Below are positions 53,509 to 61,310 of a stretch of 64,000 nucleotides of DNA, piece by piece. The notes beneath the pieces are model-generated. The model worked only from the letters and a program-made list of their open reading frames with translations, had not been told where the DNA came from and searched no databases. Position 1 is the first letter of the stretch. Every line of letters starts with the position of its first letter. Origin of the DNA: Scleromatobacter sp964418745 (GTDB lineage Bacteria; Pseudomonadota; Gammaproteobacteria; Burkholderiales; Burkholderiaceae_C); contig CAYQMX010000005.1 of assembly GCA_964418745.1 (NCBI GenBank), positions 211,784-275,783 of the forward strand. Direction: 5' to 3'. A program made the translations under genes and the position numbers.

Positions 53509-54238
53509 GCTGACAAAAGGAGCAGCTCCCGCATGCCTTGGCGCCGCCGAGGTCGCTGAACTCACCAAGAAGTTCAAAGACACTGGAGAATCCGTATGGC
53601 ACATCCATGAATTGAAGGAAGCTCTACTCAAGACCAGCTTCGGCAAGTGCGCCTTCTGCGAGTGCGCCCTTGGCGAAGAAAGCAAGTACATGGAAGTGGA
53701 GCACTTCAAATTTAAAGATAAGTACGATGACGACGTAATGAAGTGGGAGAACCTCTTGCCAGCGTGCCGACGCTGCAATGGGAAGAAGCTTTCACACGAT
53801 GTGGTTCTTGACCCGATCGTCAACCCGTACGACGATGAGCCGTCAGCGCATTTCTTGCTGCTGAATTACAGACTGAAATCCAAGACACCGAAAGGCCAAG
53901 AGTCGATTGAAGTCCTGGACCTGAACAATTCTGGTCGCGTCGTTTTAAGCCGCTTCCGTATCGGTGAGCAGCTTCATGAGATGCTGTTAGTTGCCGGCGA
54001 GCGACTTGAGACGTTCAAGGCAAACCGACGCACGTCTTCTAAGAATCGATTCCTGCGCCAGTTGGAAGACTTGCTCAAGGAGTCGCAGCCAAATGCAGCT
54101 TATGCAGCCACTACCGCTACGTTGTTGCATGCGGATGACGCCTACGTTGCGCTCGTGTCCGCTTCCAAAGCGTTGAACATTTGGACGGAAGAACTGGAAG
54201 CGCTCCACGTCGCATCGATAGCGATCGCGTTGCGCTAA
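53501..54238 (+). CDS. ptuB: Septu-like HNH endonuclease (PtuB)
   Basis: This encodes 245 aa. The zinc-finger HNH core is clear: C50-x2-C53 in KCAFCECALG, His68 in YMEVEHFKFK, Asn84 in WENLLPACRRCNGKK, and C89-x2-C92. The C-terminal half is helical. ATG 53501 overlaps the ptuA stop. Like ptuA it is lower in GC. No reverse transcriptase or ncRNA is evident, so this is a stand-alone Septu rather than a retron. Confidence 0.82.
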   Translation: MIKLTKGAAPACLGAAEVAELTKKFKDTGESVWHIHELKEALLKTSFGKCAFCECALGEESKYMEVEHFKFKDKYDDDVMKWENLLPACRRCNGKKLSHDVVLDPIVNPYDDEPSAHFLLLNYRLKSKTPKGQESIEVLDLNNSGRVVLSRFRIGEQLHEMLLVAGERLETFKANRRTSSKNRFLRQLEDLLKESQPNAAYAATTATLLHADDAYVALVSASKALNIWTEELEALHVASIAIALR

Positions 54239-54938
54239 CGAGATCCTTCTGGCGAAACTCAGGTGCGCCACATATCCCATTTCGATGCCCGTTGACGCAG
54301 GCTCCACGAGTGACGGCCAGACGAAGGGATGCCCAGTCGATCATTCCCGGATCAGCAAGCGAATCTCGATTTGAGTGCGGACATCGACTGCAATTGGCGA
54401 CGAGCCGACAGGTCCTCATTCAGTGTCCCGTGCCAGGCAGACTCGCCTAGTCTGAGAACCGGACCTTTGCAAGCGCGAGCAGGGAGTACTGCTATGCAAC
54501 GGAACCCGCCCCCCGGCCAGCGGAGCCGGCCGTCTGCTCCAGGTACAAGGCCGCAGTCAAGCATGCGCTGCGGCATCACATCGGACGAGACCTTCTCCGG
54601 CCGATAGCGACTTCGCTCACTGGATTGACGGAAGCACATTCAACTCCAGCGAAGATTTCATTTCTGCGCTGCCCAAACGACTCGCGATGCATCCGGGTAG
54701 TCCCGGCGTAAATCGGGCATGTCGACGCCGTTCGTCTGCTTGGCTTTGCGGATCCGGATGACCCGTACATTCTGGATACGCGGCAGGCGCATCGCTCGAC
54801 TCTCTTAGCGCTCCTCACGTGCCGACGCGCCAAGCGTGCAATCGAACCCTCAACCGACATGTCGGCCATTTGCCAGCGCAAAGCCTATCCTGCACTCACC
54901 AATGCATTCAGTATTGCTCTGGATTCAAGCGGAACATC
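54239..54938. other. Intergenic, no supported gene
   Basis: About 700 bases. Open frames on both strands are short, lack start signals and show no family features. It marks the border between cargo and the stb maintenance region. Confidence 0.3.
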
Positions 54939-54964
54939 CGATGATTTTTGGCCGAAATTCATCG
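54939..54964. promoter_or_regulatory. 26-bp pseudo-palindrome, copy 3
   Basis: It begins CGATGATTTTTGGCCG and ends AAATTCATCG. It differs from the copy at the transfer-operon promoter (3419) at only two positions. It lies at the left edge of the repeat-rich region before the first HTH gene. Confidence 0.65.
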
Positions 54965-54984
54965 CGGCGTGCTTTGAAGGTACC

Positions 54985-55116
54985 TTCAAAGTGATGTGGA
55001 AGCGTTGGAAAGTGACCGCAAAGTGCTGTGGAAGTGCAGTGCTTCCGGCGCAGTTCGTTGGAATGTGATTTCAAAGTGAGCGTCAAGCGTTTGGAACCGT
55101 TCAGTACCGTTGGAAG
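54985..55116 (+). repeat. Iteron-like direct repeats upstream of stb genes
   Basis: Degenerate direct repeats share TGGAA at 54997, 55006, 55029, 55059, 55092 and 55111. A longer unit, CAAAGTGATGTGGAAG (54987) and CAAAGTGCTGTGGAAG (55019), recurs 32 bases apart. CAAAGTG also appears at 55072. Flanked by two 26-bp palindromes, the array could be a partition site (centromere) or regulator-binding array. Confidence 0.5.
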
Positions 55117-55117
55117 C

Positions 55118-55143
55118 CGATGAATCTTGACGAGAATTCGTCG
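55118..55143. promoter_or_regulatory. 26-bp pseudo-palindrome, copy 4
   Basis: It begins CGATGAAT and ends AATTCGTCG, with a divergent centre. It lies 53 bases upstream of the ATG at 55197, where an operator would be expected. Confidence 0.5.
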
Positions 55144-55196
55144 GAAACTGACGAGCCCTGGCAGCTAACAATGACACCTGTGAAGGAGAAACCGCC

Positions 55197-55559
55197 ATGC
55201 TCATCCCGACGGATCCCCCAGGTCGAACCAATCGAAAGGCGCGCGCATTCACTGCTGAGATTGGTCGCCTTTACGCCGAGGGCTACAGCTGCGAGGCGAT
55301 TCGCCGGTCTCTATCGAACGCTGGCGTTGAAGTAAGCGTGGCCACAGTTCTACGGGAGGCACGGCGCTCCGCTGCACAACAGACGACGGCGTCCCAGCGC
55401 ATCGCCAGGCACGTCGAGGCCAAGGTTTCGCAATCTCAGGGAGCGAGTGGACCGACGTGCCTGCCGCCAGGTCTCAGTGCACGAGACTTTGCCGCGGATT
55501 TCGTGAAGAGCCACATCACGAACCCGCTGATCCCTCAGGCCGACCTGAAATCAAAATGA
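55197..55559 (+). CDS. Small HTH-type protein, StbA-like paralogue 1
   Basis: This encodes 120 aa. ATG 55197 has GAAGGAG upstream. The N-terminal 60 residues contain a helix-turn-helix-like segment (EIGRLYAEGYSCEAIRRSLS, NAGVEVSVATVLREARR). It is clearly related to the protein at 55722 (TDPPGRTNRKARAFTAEIGRL here versus a similar PPG-x-KRKA-x-F-x-EI pattern there). Position before stbB suggests a StbA-type DNA-binding stability protein. The C terminus is unlike the paralogue. Confidence 0.6.
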   Translation: MLIPTDPPGRTNRKARAFTAEIGRLYAEGYSCEAIRRSLSNAGVEVSVATVLREARRSAAQQTTASQRIARHVEAKVSQSQGASGPTCLPPGLSARDFAADFVKSHITNPLIPQADLKSK

Positions 55560-55638
55560 GTGGCGCGACGCCTCCGGCTGTTCGATGCCGTGAGTAAGCG
55601 CCCCACACCACCGACGAGCGCAGCCCGCGATCAAACTT

Positions 55639-55664
55639 CGATGAATTTTGGTCCGAAATCATCG
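55639..55664. promoter_or_regulatory. 26-bp pseudo-palindrome, copy 5
   Basis: It begins CGATGAATTTTGG and ends AAATCATCG. Its reverse complement closely resembles copies 1 and 3. It is 57 bases upstream of the ATG at 55722, almost the same distance as copy 4 from the first paralogue. Confidence 0.6.
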
Positions 55665-55721
55665 CTCGCGGTAGTTCCAATCGGCTCAAAACTTCATCAT
55701 CACCAACAACGGAGCAAAGTG

Positions 55722-56114
55722 ATGATGCTCAACCCGAAAGGCCCGCCTGGTCACGCCAAGCGTAAAGCCCGGCACTTCGAACAGGAGATTGTTCGCCTGC
55801 ATGGTGTGGGCTATTCCTATCGGGCGATCCGAGAGGCCCCGGCGGAGGTGGGCGTACACGTCAGCACAAGCACCGTCAAGCGTGAGTGCGGAAGGCATGT
55901 CGGGCGCCATTCAAAGGTCGTCAGCGATGTGGCAGCCAGTTGCTCCGATGCCTCCGTGGCGCAACCGGGTTCGCACGACGATCCCGCCGATTCGTCGTCG
56001 CCGCCCTCTTCGAAGCCTTCACCCAGCCGTGCATGCATCGGAACCCGACGCCGCAGATTCCCCCACCGCGCTGTCCCGCGCGCTGCACTGATTTCCTACA
56101 GGTGGCAGCTATGA
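55722..56114 (+). CDS. Small HTH-type protein, StbA-like paralogue 2
   Basis: This encodes 130 aa. The N-terminal part matches paralogue 1, with helices FEQEIVRLHGVGYSYRAIRE and a recognition-like segment VHVSTSTVKREC. The C-terminal 70 residues are Ser/Pro/Arg-rich and probably disordered. Its stop overlaps the stbB ATG (ATGA), so it belongs to the stb operon. It is a likely DNA-binding partner that could recognise the palindromes or the direct repeats. Confidence 0.6.
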   Translation: MMLNPKGPPGHAKRKARHFEQEIVRLHGVGYSYRAIREAPAEVGVHVSTSTVKRECGRHVGRHSKVVSDVAASCSDASVAQPGSHDDPADSSSPPSSKPSPSRACIGTRRRRFPHRAVPRAALISYRWQL

Positions 56115-56851
56115 AGGTCGCCGTCATTAACTTCTCCGGCAACGTCGGAAAGAGCACCGTCGCTCGGCACCTACTGGTGCCGCGGATCAGCGGGGCCAAG
56201 CTCATCGTCGTGGAAAGCATCAACGCGGGCGATGGGCGAGCCTCGGCGCTGCGGGCCGATCAATTCGCCGTGCTTCAGGAGTACATGCAGACAGTGGACA
56301 ACGTCGTGGTCGACATCGGGGCGAGCAACGTGGAAGAGCTGATGGGATTGATGCGCAAGTACAAGGGCAGCCAGGAAGAGTTCGACTTCTTCGTCGTTCC
56401 CACAGTCAGCGCGCTCAAGCAACAGCAGGACACGATTGCCACGCTTGCGGAGTTGGCAGATATTGGCGTGACGTCTTCACGATTGAAGATTACGTTCAAT
56501 ATGGTGCGGCACGAACGCCAGATCGCGCAGTCTTTCGAAACGCTGCTCCAGTTCATCGCCGAGCATCCGATTGCTCAGGCAGATCTGAACTGCTGGATTG
56601 GCTCCAACGAGATCTACGAGCGAGTCAAGGGCACCAACCTTGATCTGGCCACGTTGTCTCGAGACGAGACGGACTACAAGGCACTCATTACCACAACCGG
56701 CGTCACAGCGGAGAGAATCGCCTTCGCTCGCAAGCTAGCGACACGCAGGCTCGCCTCAGGAGTGGTGCCCGAACTCGATGCCTGTTTCGAGGCACTGCGA
56801 CTTCATCCGGACGACCCCAGGCCAAATGCTTCAATAGGCAGCGCGCCATGA
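56111..56851 (+). CDS. stbB: StbB-like partition/stability ATPase
   Basis: This encodes 246 aa. The deviant Walker A at the N terminus is NFSGNVGKSTVARHLL (residues 7-22) with VINFSGNVGK typical of StbB. A Walker B-like NVVVDIGASN lies near residue 62. StbB is a ParA/MinD-like ATPase that in plasmid R388 affects conjugation and plasmid positioning. It overlaps stbC-like by four bases. Confidence 0.8.
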   Translation: MKVAVINFSGNVGKSTVARHLLVPRISGAKLIVVESINAGDGRASALRADQFAVLQEYMQTVDNVVVDIGASNVEELMGLMRKYKGSQEEFDFFVVPTVSALKQQQDTIATLAELADIGVTSSRLKITFNMVRHERQIAQSFETLLQFIAEHPIAQADLNCWIGSNEIYERVKGTNLDLATLSRDETDYKALITTTGVTAERIAFARKLATRRLASGVVPELDACFEALRLHPDDPRPNASIGSAP

Positions 56852-57309
56852 ACCCCACCAGCACGATACAGGAGGCATTGCTCACCGAAGTCTTGGTCGA
56901 CCTGGCTCGGCTGCTCGATCGGGCCGAAGCGTTGCGAGTTGTGAACATCGAATCTCACGATGGCCTGATCGGTGCGCACGCTCAACTGGTCGACCAATTG
57001 ACCGCCTTCGCAAGCCAGGTTGGCGAACTCACCGAAAGAGCCAAGGTGCAGACGGTCAAGCACATCCTGGCACGCACGGATGAAGCCACGCGCCTCGCAA
57101 TTGATACACAAGGGAAGGCAATGGCGAAGGCGGCAAACCAACTGTTCGATTCACGGGTCGATCCGCGCATTCAGCAACTTGTCAGTGTCATTGCCCGCCA
57201 GGTCGAGCGACTCGACCACCCGTGGGAGCTCTGGTTGACGCATGCGGCAACGGCCGTCACTGCGTCCGCTTCCACGTTGGCAATCGTTGCATATCTCTGG
57301 CCACGCTGA
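56848..57309 (+). CDS. StbC-like membrane-anchored protein
   Basis: This encodes 153 aa, mostly helical, with coiled-coil potential at about residues 45-110 and one hydrophobic C-terminal helix (AATAVTASASTLAIVAYLW), suggesting tail anchoring in the inner membrane. Following StbB with overlap, it fits the third gene of an stb operon. Assignment as StbC is by position and size; sequence support is weak. Confidence 0.55.
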   Translation: MNPTSTIQEALLTEVLVDLARLLDRAEALRVVNIESHDGLIGAHAQLVDQLTAFASQVGELTERAKVQTVKHILARTDEATRLAIDTQGKAMAKAANQLFDSRVDPRIQQLVSVIARQVERLDHPWELWLTHAATAVTASASTLAIVAYLWPR

Positions 57310-57335
57310 AGTCCGGACGCCAGTCTGACAACTCG

Positions 57336-57653
57336 TCAGTGGTAGTCATCCTCGAGTTGGTGGCGCACGGACAGGACGGTGACCGTGGTGGCGTCGTCGA
57401 CCTCAAAGAGGGCGACATAGCCAGAATGCCCAAACGAGACCACCAGTTCCCGTAGGAACGGACTCTGGCCCGCCTTGCGGCAGGTGAACGGGGAAGCCTT
57501 GAGCGTCGCGATGCCTGCGCGTAGCGCGGCAATTGCACGCTCCGGCAAGGTAAGGTCACCGTCGGCGCGAGCCAGCTCGCGCTCGAGCACGAAATCAAAC
57601 AGCCGCTCGAGATCCGACTCGGCTTCGCGCGTCAGGCGAACCCGGAAGGTCAC
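57336..57653 (-). CDS. ParE/RelE-type toxin
   Basis: This encodes 105 aa, typical for ParE. It starts GTG 57653 with RVRLTREAESDLERLFDFVL at the N terminus, RAIAALRAGIATLKASPFTC in the middle, and the ParE C-terminal pattern LRELVVSFGHSGYVALFEV, then VTVLSVRHQLEDDYH. ParE toxins poison gyrase; RelE toxins cleave mRNA. It overlaps the antitoxin gene by four bases. A plasmid stabilisation role is likely. Confidence 0.85.
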   Translation of the reverse strand: MTFRVRLTREAESDLERLFDFVLERELARADGDLTLPERAIAALRAGIATLKASPFTCRKAGQSPFLRELVVSFGHSGYVALFEVDDATTVTVLSVRHQLEDDYH

Positions 57654-57931
57654 TTGGCCTTCTTGACCGCCCGCGCACGCGCGGCGTCGAGCTTGCGCTG
57701 GAGCCCGTCCACCACGACGTCGGCATCGACATAGTCGCCCGTCTGCCGGGCGACGTCGCGCGCGCGCAGCCCGCGTGCGACGAACTCCGCCTGGACGCGA
57801 CGGCGCTCGACGCCGGCCCGGACGGACGCTTCCACGAACTCGGACAGGGTCTCGCCCTCGGCCAGGACGGCCTCCATCTTGGTGCGAAATTCCGGCTCGA
57901 CGCGAACAGCGGGAATAGTGGCGGTCTTCAT
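57650..57931 (-). CDS. ParD-like antitoxin
   Basis: This encodes 93 aa from ATG 57931. The N-terminal strand and helices (ATIPAVRVEPEFRTKMEAVL, SEFVEASVRAGVERRRVQAE) form a ribbon-helix-helix-type domain. The C-terminal half would bind the toxin. Gene order antitoxin-toxin with overlap is standard. Confidence 0.78.
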   Translation of the reverse strand: MKTATIPAVRVEPEFRTKMEAVLAEGETLSEFVEASVRAGVERRRVQAEFVARGLRARDVARQTGDYVDADVVVDGLQRKLDAARARAVKKAK

Positions 57932-57937
57932 TTGGAC

Positions 57938-57955
57938 ATTGTAATGCAAATGCAT
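57938..57955 (-). promoter_or_regulatory. ParDE-type operator and -10 box
   Basis: The palindrome ATGCAAATGCAT at 57944-57955 lies just upstream of the antitoxin. On the minus strand TACAAT (57938-57943) is a -10-like box adjacent to it. A binding site for the RHH antitoxin is the simplest reading. I could not place a good -35. Confidence 0.5.
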
Positions 57956-58175
57956 CACAACCAGGCAACCGTCGCGCCGTGGAACGCTGGCGGGACAAGT
58001 GAGCTCCCAACACCGAGACACAGGCGGGCCACTGTGTGGCTGGCTGCCCTCGATGGGTGCCAGCCGCACTCCGCGCGCCGGCCGCGCGCTCGGGGCGGAC
58101 GGCAAGCGCGCCCTTGTCGAGGATTCATGAAAGGGCGCCATGCCGCATCCTCGGACACGGCAGGCGCCCACCAGG

Positions 58176-58201
58176 GGATGACTTTCGGCGGAAAGTCATC
58201 G
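58176..58201. promoter_or_regulatory. 26-bp pseudo-palindrome, copy 6 (divergent)
   Basis: The arms GATGACTTTC and GAAAGTCATC are perfect (58177-58186 and 58191-58200), but only the outer bases match the other copies. It lies eight bases beyond the stop of the DUF932 gene, so it could also be its transcription terminator. Confidence 0.4.
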
Positions 58202-58209
58202 TTGGCTGT

Positions 58210-59097
58210 TCAGGCCTTGAGCTTGCGCATCTCTTCGGCCAGCGTCCACAGGGCTCGGTTGAGACTCACGCCGCGATCGATGCTGCCCACGGGGCGGGTC
58301 TGCACGCGGCGGCCCTGCGCACTGCGGCCGGGTTGACCACCGCGAATCACGTTCTCCTGGACGCGCTGGAACGTCGCCCACAGGCTGTGGCCAACGTCCT
58401 CCATGCGTCGCGCCTCGGTCAACTGCGCCGCGGTCACCGGTGCCGGCACGTGGCCACCGCCCTCCTCCACCGCGCGCTCGCCAAAGCGCAAGGCCAGCGC
58501 GGCCGTCGCGAACGCCATTTCCTCGGCGGGCTGCAGGGCCAGCGCCTTCATGGCCTCGGTGTGCTCCTGCACGACACCGAAGTCGTCGAGGACGCGAAAT
58601 GCGCCCTCGATCACTTCGTGCTGGACATTGCCCTTGTGGGGGATGCGGATGTCGTTGGACATCTCGCCGACGACCAGGCCATTGCAGCAGACGAACCGGA
58701 ATACGCCGGCCAGCATCTGGTAGGCGCTCGCGCCATCGTGGCTGTTGATCAGGATGATCTCGTTGGCTTCTGTGCGTGCGCCGCCGCCCAAGGCCTGCCC
58801 CGCATGGCGCATCCGGATCATGTGCTTGGTGAACGCCGTCTTGCCCTCGATGCGGCTCTTGCTTTGCGCCACCATGAAGGGCTCGAACCCTTCCTGGCGC
58901 AGCCCGCGCAGGACGTCGATCGTGGGGATGTAGGTGTAGCGCTCGGACCGGCTGGAATGCTTGCCCTCGGCGAAGATGGATGGCGCGGCGCGGCGCATCT
59001 GGTCTTCGACCAGCGGGGCGTCACTGCGGACAACGAACGCGTCATGACCGAAGCGGGCAGCCAGGCGTGGCGACGGGGAAGTTGAAGTGGCGAACAT
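58210..59097 (-). CDS. DUF932 plasmid protein
   Basis: This encodes 295 aa. DUF932 features are visible: YTYIPTIDVLRGLRQEGFEP, HMIRMRHAGQALGGGARTEA, EIILINSHDGASAYQMLAGV and FRFVCCNGLVVGEMS. The family is frequent on conjugative plasmids next to SSB, RadC and related genes; its function is unknown, with a role in establishment after transfer suspected. It follows the ssb gene after 68 bases in the same direction. Confidence 0.85.
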   Translation of the reverse strand: MFATSTSPSPRLAARFGHDAFVVRSDAPLVEDQMRRAAPSIFAEGKHSSRSERYTYIPTIDVLRGLRQEGFEPFMVAQSKSRIEGKTAFTKHMIRMRHAGQALGGGARTEANEIILINSHDGASAYQMLAGVFRFVCCNGLVVGEMSNDIRIPHKGNVQHEVIEGAFRVLDDFGVVQEHTEAMKALALQPAEEMAFATAALALRFGERAVEEGGGHVPAPVTAAQLTEARRMEDVGHSLWATFQRVQENVIRGGQPGRSAQGRRVQTRPVGSIDRGVSLNRALWTLAEEMRKLKA

Positions 59098-59165
59098 GAT
59101 GGAACCTCCGAACTGGACATGAAGATGGAGGGGCGGGACGAGGCGATCGCCCGCCCGTGTTGGAC

Positions 59166-59636
59166 TCAGGCGTGTGTGAGTGCGGACGCGCGATCGTGAC
59201 GAACCTTGCGCGGTCGTTCTTCACCGGCCGCGGTGCTGCGATCGGTGCCCGTGCGCTGGGTGGACCCACTGCCGCGCCGCACTTCAGCATCGGCCCGGCT
59301 GTCGAGGTAGTCGATTTCGTCGACGGTGAACGCCAGGCTGTAGACGGTCTCGCCGTCCTTCTCGTAGTTGTTGTTGCGCACCCGCCCGACGATGTTCACG
59401 TGCGAGCCCTTGCCGAGGTAAGCGGCTGCGCTCTCCGCCAGCGCGCCCCACAGCGTCCACTGGATGGCGGTCGACTCCTCCTCGCGGCTGTCGCTCGCCG
59501 TCCGCCCGGCGCGTCGCGTGTTGCTGATCGCCGTCAGCACCGCCCGGGCCACCTTGCCCTCGCGCCCGTTGACGAGCTCGATCCTGACCGCGCCCGCCAA
59601 GTGCGCGTGGCGTTGGAAGACTTGAACGTTGGCCAT
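59166..59636 (-). CDS. ssb: Single-stranded DNA-binding protein
   Basis: This encodes 156 aa. An OB-fold is evident: VFQRHAHLAGAVRIELVNGR, VARAVLTAISN, AIQWTLWGALAESAAAYLGK and SHVNIVGRVRNNNYEKDGE. The C-terminal 40 residues are disordered but lack the acidic DDDIPF tip of canonical SSB. It would protect the incoming single strand during transfer. Confidence 0.85.
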   Translation of the reverse strand: MANVQVFQRHAHLAGAVRIELVNGREGKVARAVLTAISNTRRAGRTASDSREEESTAIQWTLWGALAESAAAYLGKGSHVNIVGRVRNNNYEKDGETVYSLAFTVDEIDYLDSRADAEVRRGSGSTQRTGTDRSTAAGEERPRKVRHDRASALTHA

Positions 59637-60174
59637 GATGAAACTCCTTCGCGTGAGCGGTCAGCCGGGCCCTTGAAACAGAAGCCCTGAAAACTGATCC
59701 TCTCGCTCGGACTCCTCGCTCCCGCCCACGGGCGGGCGGGGGGTGGGCATGGCCCCTTCCCTCACGGGAAGGGGTGGGGGATGGGTGGGGTACCTTGCAG
59801 CGGAAAACAGTGAACCAGTTGCCCGGCCCACCGTTCGAAGATCCCCCCACAAGTCCCCTCACCCCGCTGACGGGGCTTGTGGGGGGATCGCGGTGGGACG
59901 ACTGGTGCAGGCGCTGCCACGTCGGCCGTCGGCGCAGCGCAGCGGAGGCGGCGGCAAGTCCACGAGCAGCGGCGGCCCTGCGACCGACGTGACACCAAGC
60001 GCAGCGACTGGCGCGGCGGTCGAGCCGCTGCGACGCACTTCACAGGCGCTCCTGCTCATCAGTGGCGGCGAGAAGTTCATCTCCGTCAATGGCCGCATTG
60101 CACGCGTGGCATCGGCATAGGGAGTACGCGCCATTCGCTCACCGGTTGAGCCAGCCCGCCGCCATCATCCGGTC
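59637..60174. promoter_or_regulatory. Spacer with two strong hairpins upstream of ssb
   Basis: No gene is supported. CCCCTTCCC (59753-59761) and GGGAAGGGG (59766-59774) form a 9-bp stem with loop TCAC. A larger inverted repeat has perfect 14-bp arms at 59840-59853 (GATCCCCCCACAAG) and 59876-59889, enclosing a 22-base loop. A single-strand promoter active after conjugative transfer, or a terminator, are possible readings. Confidence 0.5.
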
Positions 60175-60480
60175 ATGTCCTACCTCGCCAATGATCTCGA
60201 GCGCCCATGCTGGTACTGCGTCCACTGGGCCGGCCCGTGCTGGGGCGACCCGTACATGGCCGACTGCCGTCGTAATGACCAGAGGTGTTGCAAGGCGAAT
60301 GCCGCTCGCGGCTGCGTCCACTGGATGCGCGAGACCGGGGTCGATGACGACCACTGGTCACCGGCCCCCATGGACCGGCCGGATTCGCCGGCGGGCCGCT
60401 TGCGCATTGACCCGGCAGCCGTCGCGCTCGCGCGGCGGATCGACCACGCGCACGCCACGGCTAGCACGCCGCATCCTTGA
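60175..60480 (+). CDS. Small Cys-rich protein
   Basis: This encodes 101 aa. Seven cysteines and several tryptophans cluster in the first 50 residues: RPCWYCVHWAGPCWGD, ADCRRNDQRCCKANAARGC, then VHWMRET. This resembles a zinc-binding or metal-cluster minidomain. The C-terminal half is Pro/Ala/Arg-rich. ATG 60175 lacks a strong ribosome binding site. Unrecognised family. Confidence 0.55.
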   Translation: MSYLANDLERPCWYCVHWAGPCWGDPYMADCRRNDQRCCKANAARGCVHWMRETGVDDDHWSPAPMDRPDSPAGRLRIDPAAVALARRIDHAHATASTPHP

Positions 60481-60553
60481 AGGCTGCGAAGTCGTGCGTT
60501 CCCGGAGCATCCCTGGCTCGCGTGGTGAGCCAGGCCGTGTGTAGCATCCTGGC

Positions 60554-61174
60554 ATGCCCATTCCGCTTCGCTCCATCATCGCCGTCGCCCTGGCCGCCAC
60601 GCTCGTCGCACCGGTCGTCCAGGCCCGCAAGTCCAAGTCACTCATCGATCAGGCGGTCAGCGCCTACCAGTCCACGAACTCGTACACCGTGCCGGCTGCG
60701 GGAACGGTCGAAGTCGCCTTCAGCCCCAACGAGGGCAGCGAGCACCTGGTCGTCAAGGTCATCGATACCGCCACGACCGAGCTTGACCTCTTGTCCTACA
60801 GTTTCACCAGCGTGCCGGTTGTCCAGGCCTTGGTGCGCGCGCGCCACCGCGGCGTGGTCGTACGCCTGGTGGCCGACGAGAAGGACAACGTCAGTGCCGA
60901 TCGGTCGGGCAAGGCGCGCGCGGCGTTGGGCGCCCTCGCCAACGCCGGTGCCGACGTCCGGACGATCCGCGTCTACGCGATCCACCACGACAAGGTGATC
61001 GTTGCCGATCACCAGACAGTGGAGCTCGGCAGCTTCAACTACAGCGACGCCGCAGCGCACAAGAACAGCGAGAACGTGCTGGTCAACTGGAACAATCCGA
61101 AGCTGGCGGCGGTCTACCTGGAGCACTTCGAGCGCAACTACCGCCAGTCGACGGCCTTCGTCCCCGCGTACTGA
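60554..61174 (+). CDS. Secreted phospholipase D-family nuclease (Nuc-like)
   Basis: This encodes 206 aa. A signal peptide (residues 1-24, ending VQA) indicates export. A single HKD motif is present: H-x-K in AIHHDKVIVADHQTVELGSF, followed by NYSDAAAHKNSEN. Length and architecture match plasmid Nuc-type endonucleases (as on pKM101), which act as dimers on DNA in the periplasm. Codon use matches the backbone. Confidence 0.85.
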   Translation: MPIPLRSIIAVALAATLVAPVVQARKSKSLIDQAVSAYQSTNSYTVPAAGTVEVAFSPNEGSEHLVVKVIDTATTELDLLSYSFTSVPVVQALVRARHRGVVVRLVADEKDNVSADRSGKARAALGALANAGADVRTIRVYAIHHDKVIVADHQTVELGSFNYSDAAAHKNSENVLVNWNNPKLAAVYLEHFERNYRQSTAFVPAY

Positions 61175-61310
61175 CCGTCAGCGGCGCGGCAACGCGCCGC
61201 GATGCCACGGTGTACCGCAGCAGACTTTGGCCTGCCCCCATGCAGACCACATCCCGGGCAGCGGGTGTCGCCGGCAATCGCCGCGACGCAGCCGAGGCCC
61301 GAAACTTCAA

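Noticed and set aside
54985..55116. Replication origin with iterons
   Set aside because: The repeats are degenerate and no replication initiator is visible nearby; a partition or regulatory role fits the neighbouring stb genes better.
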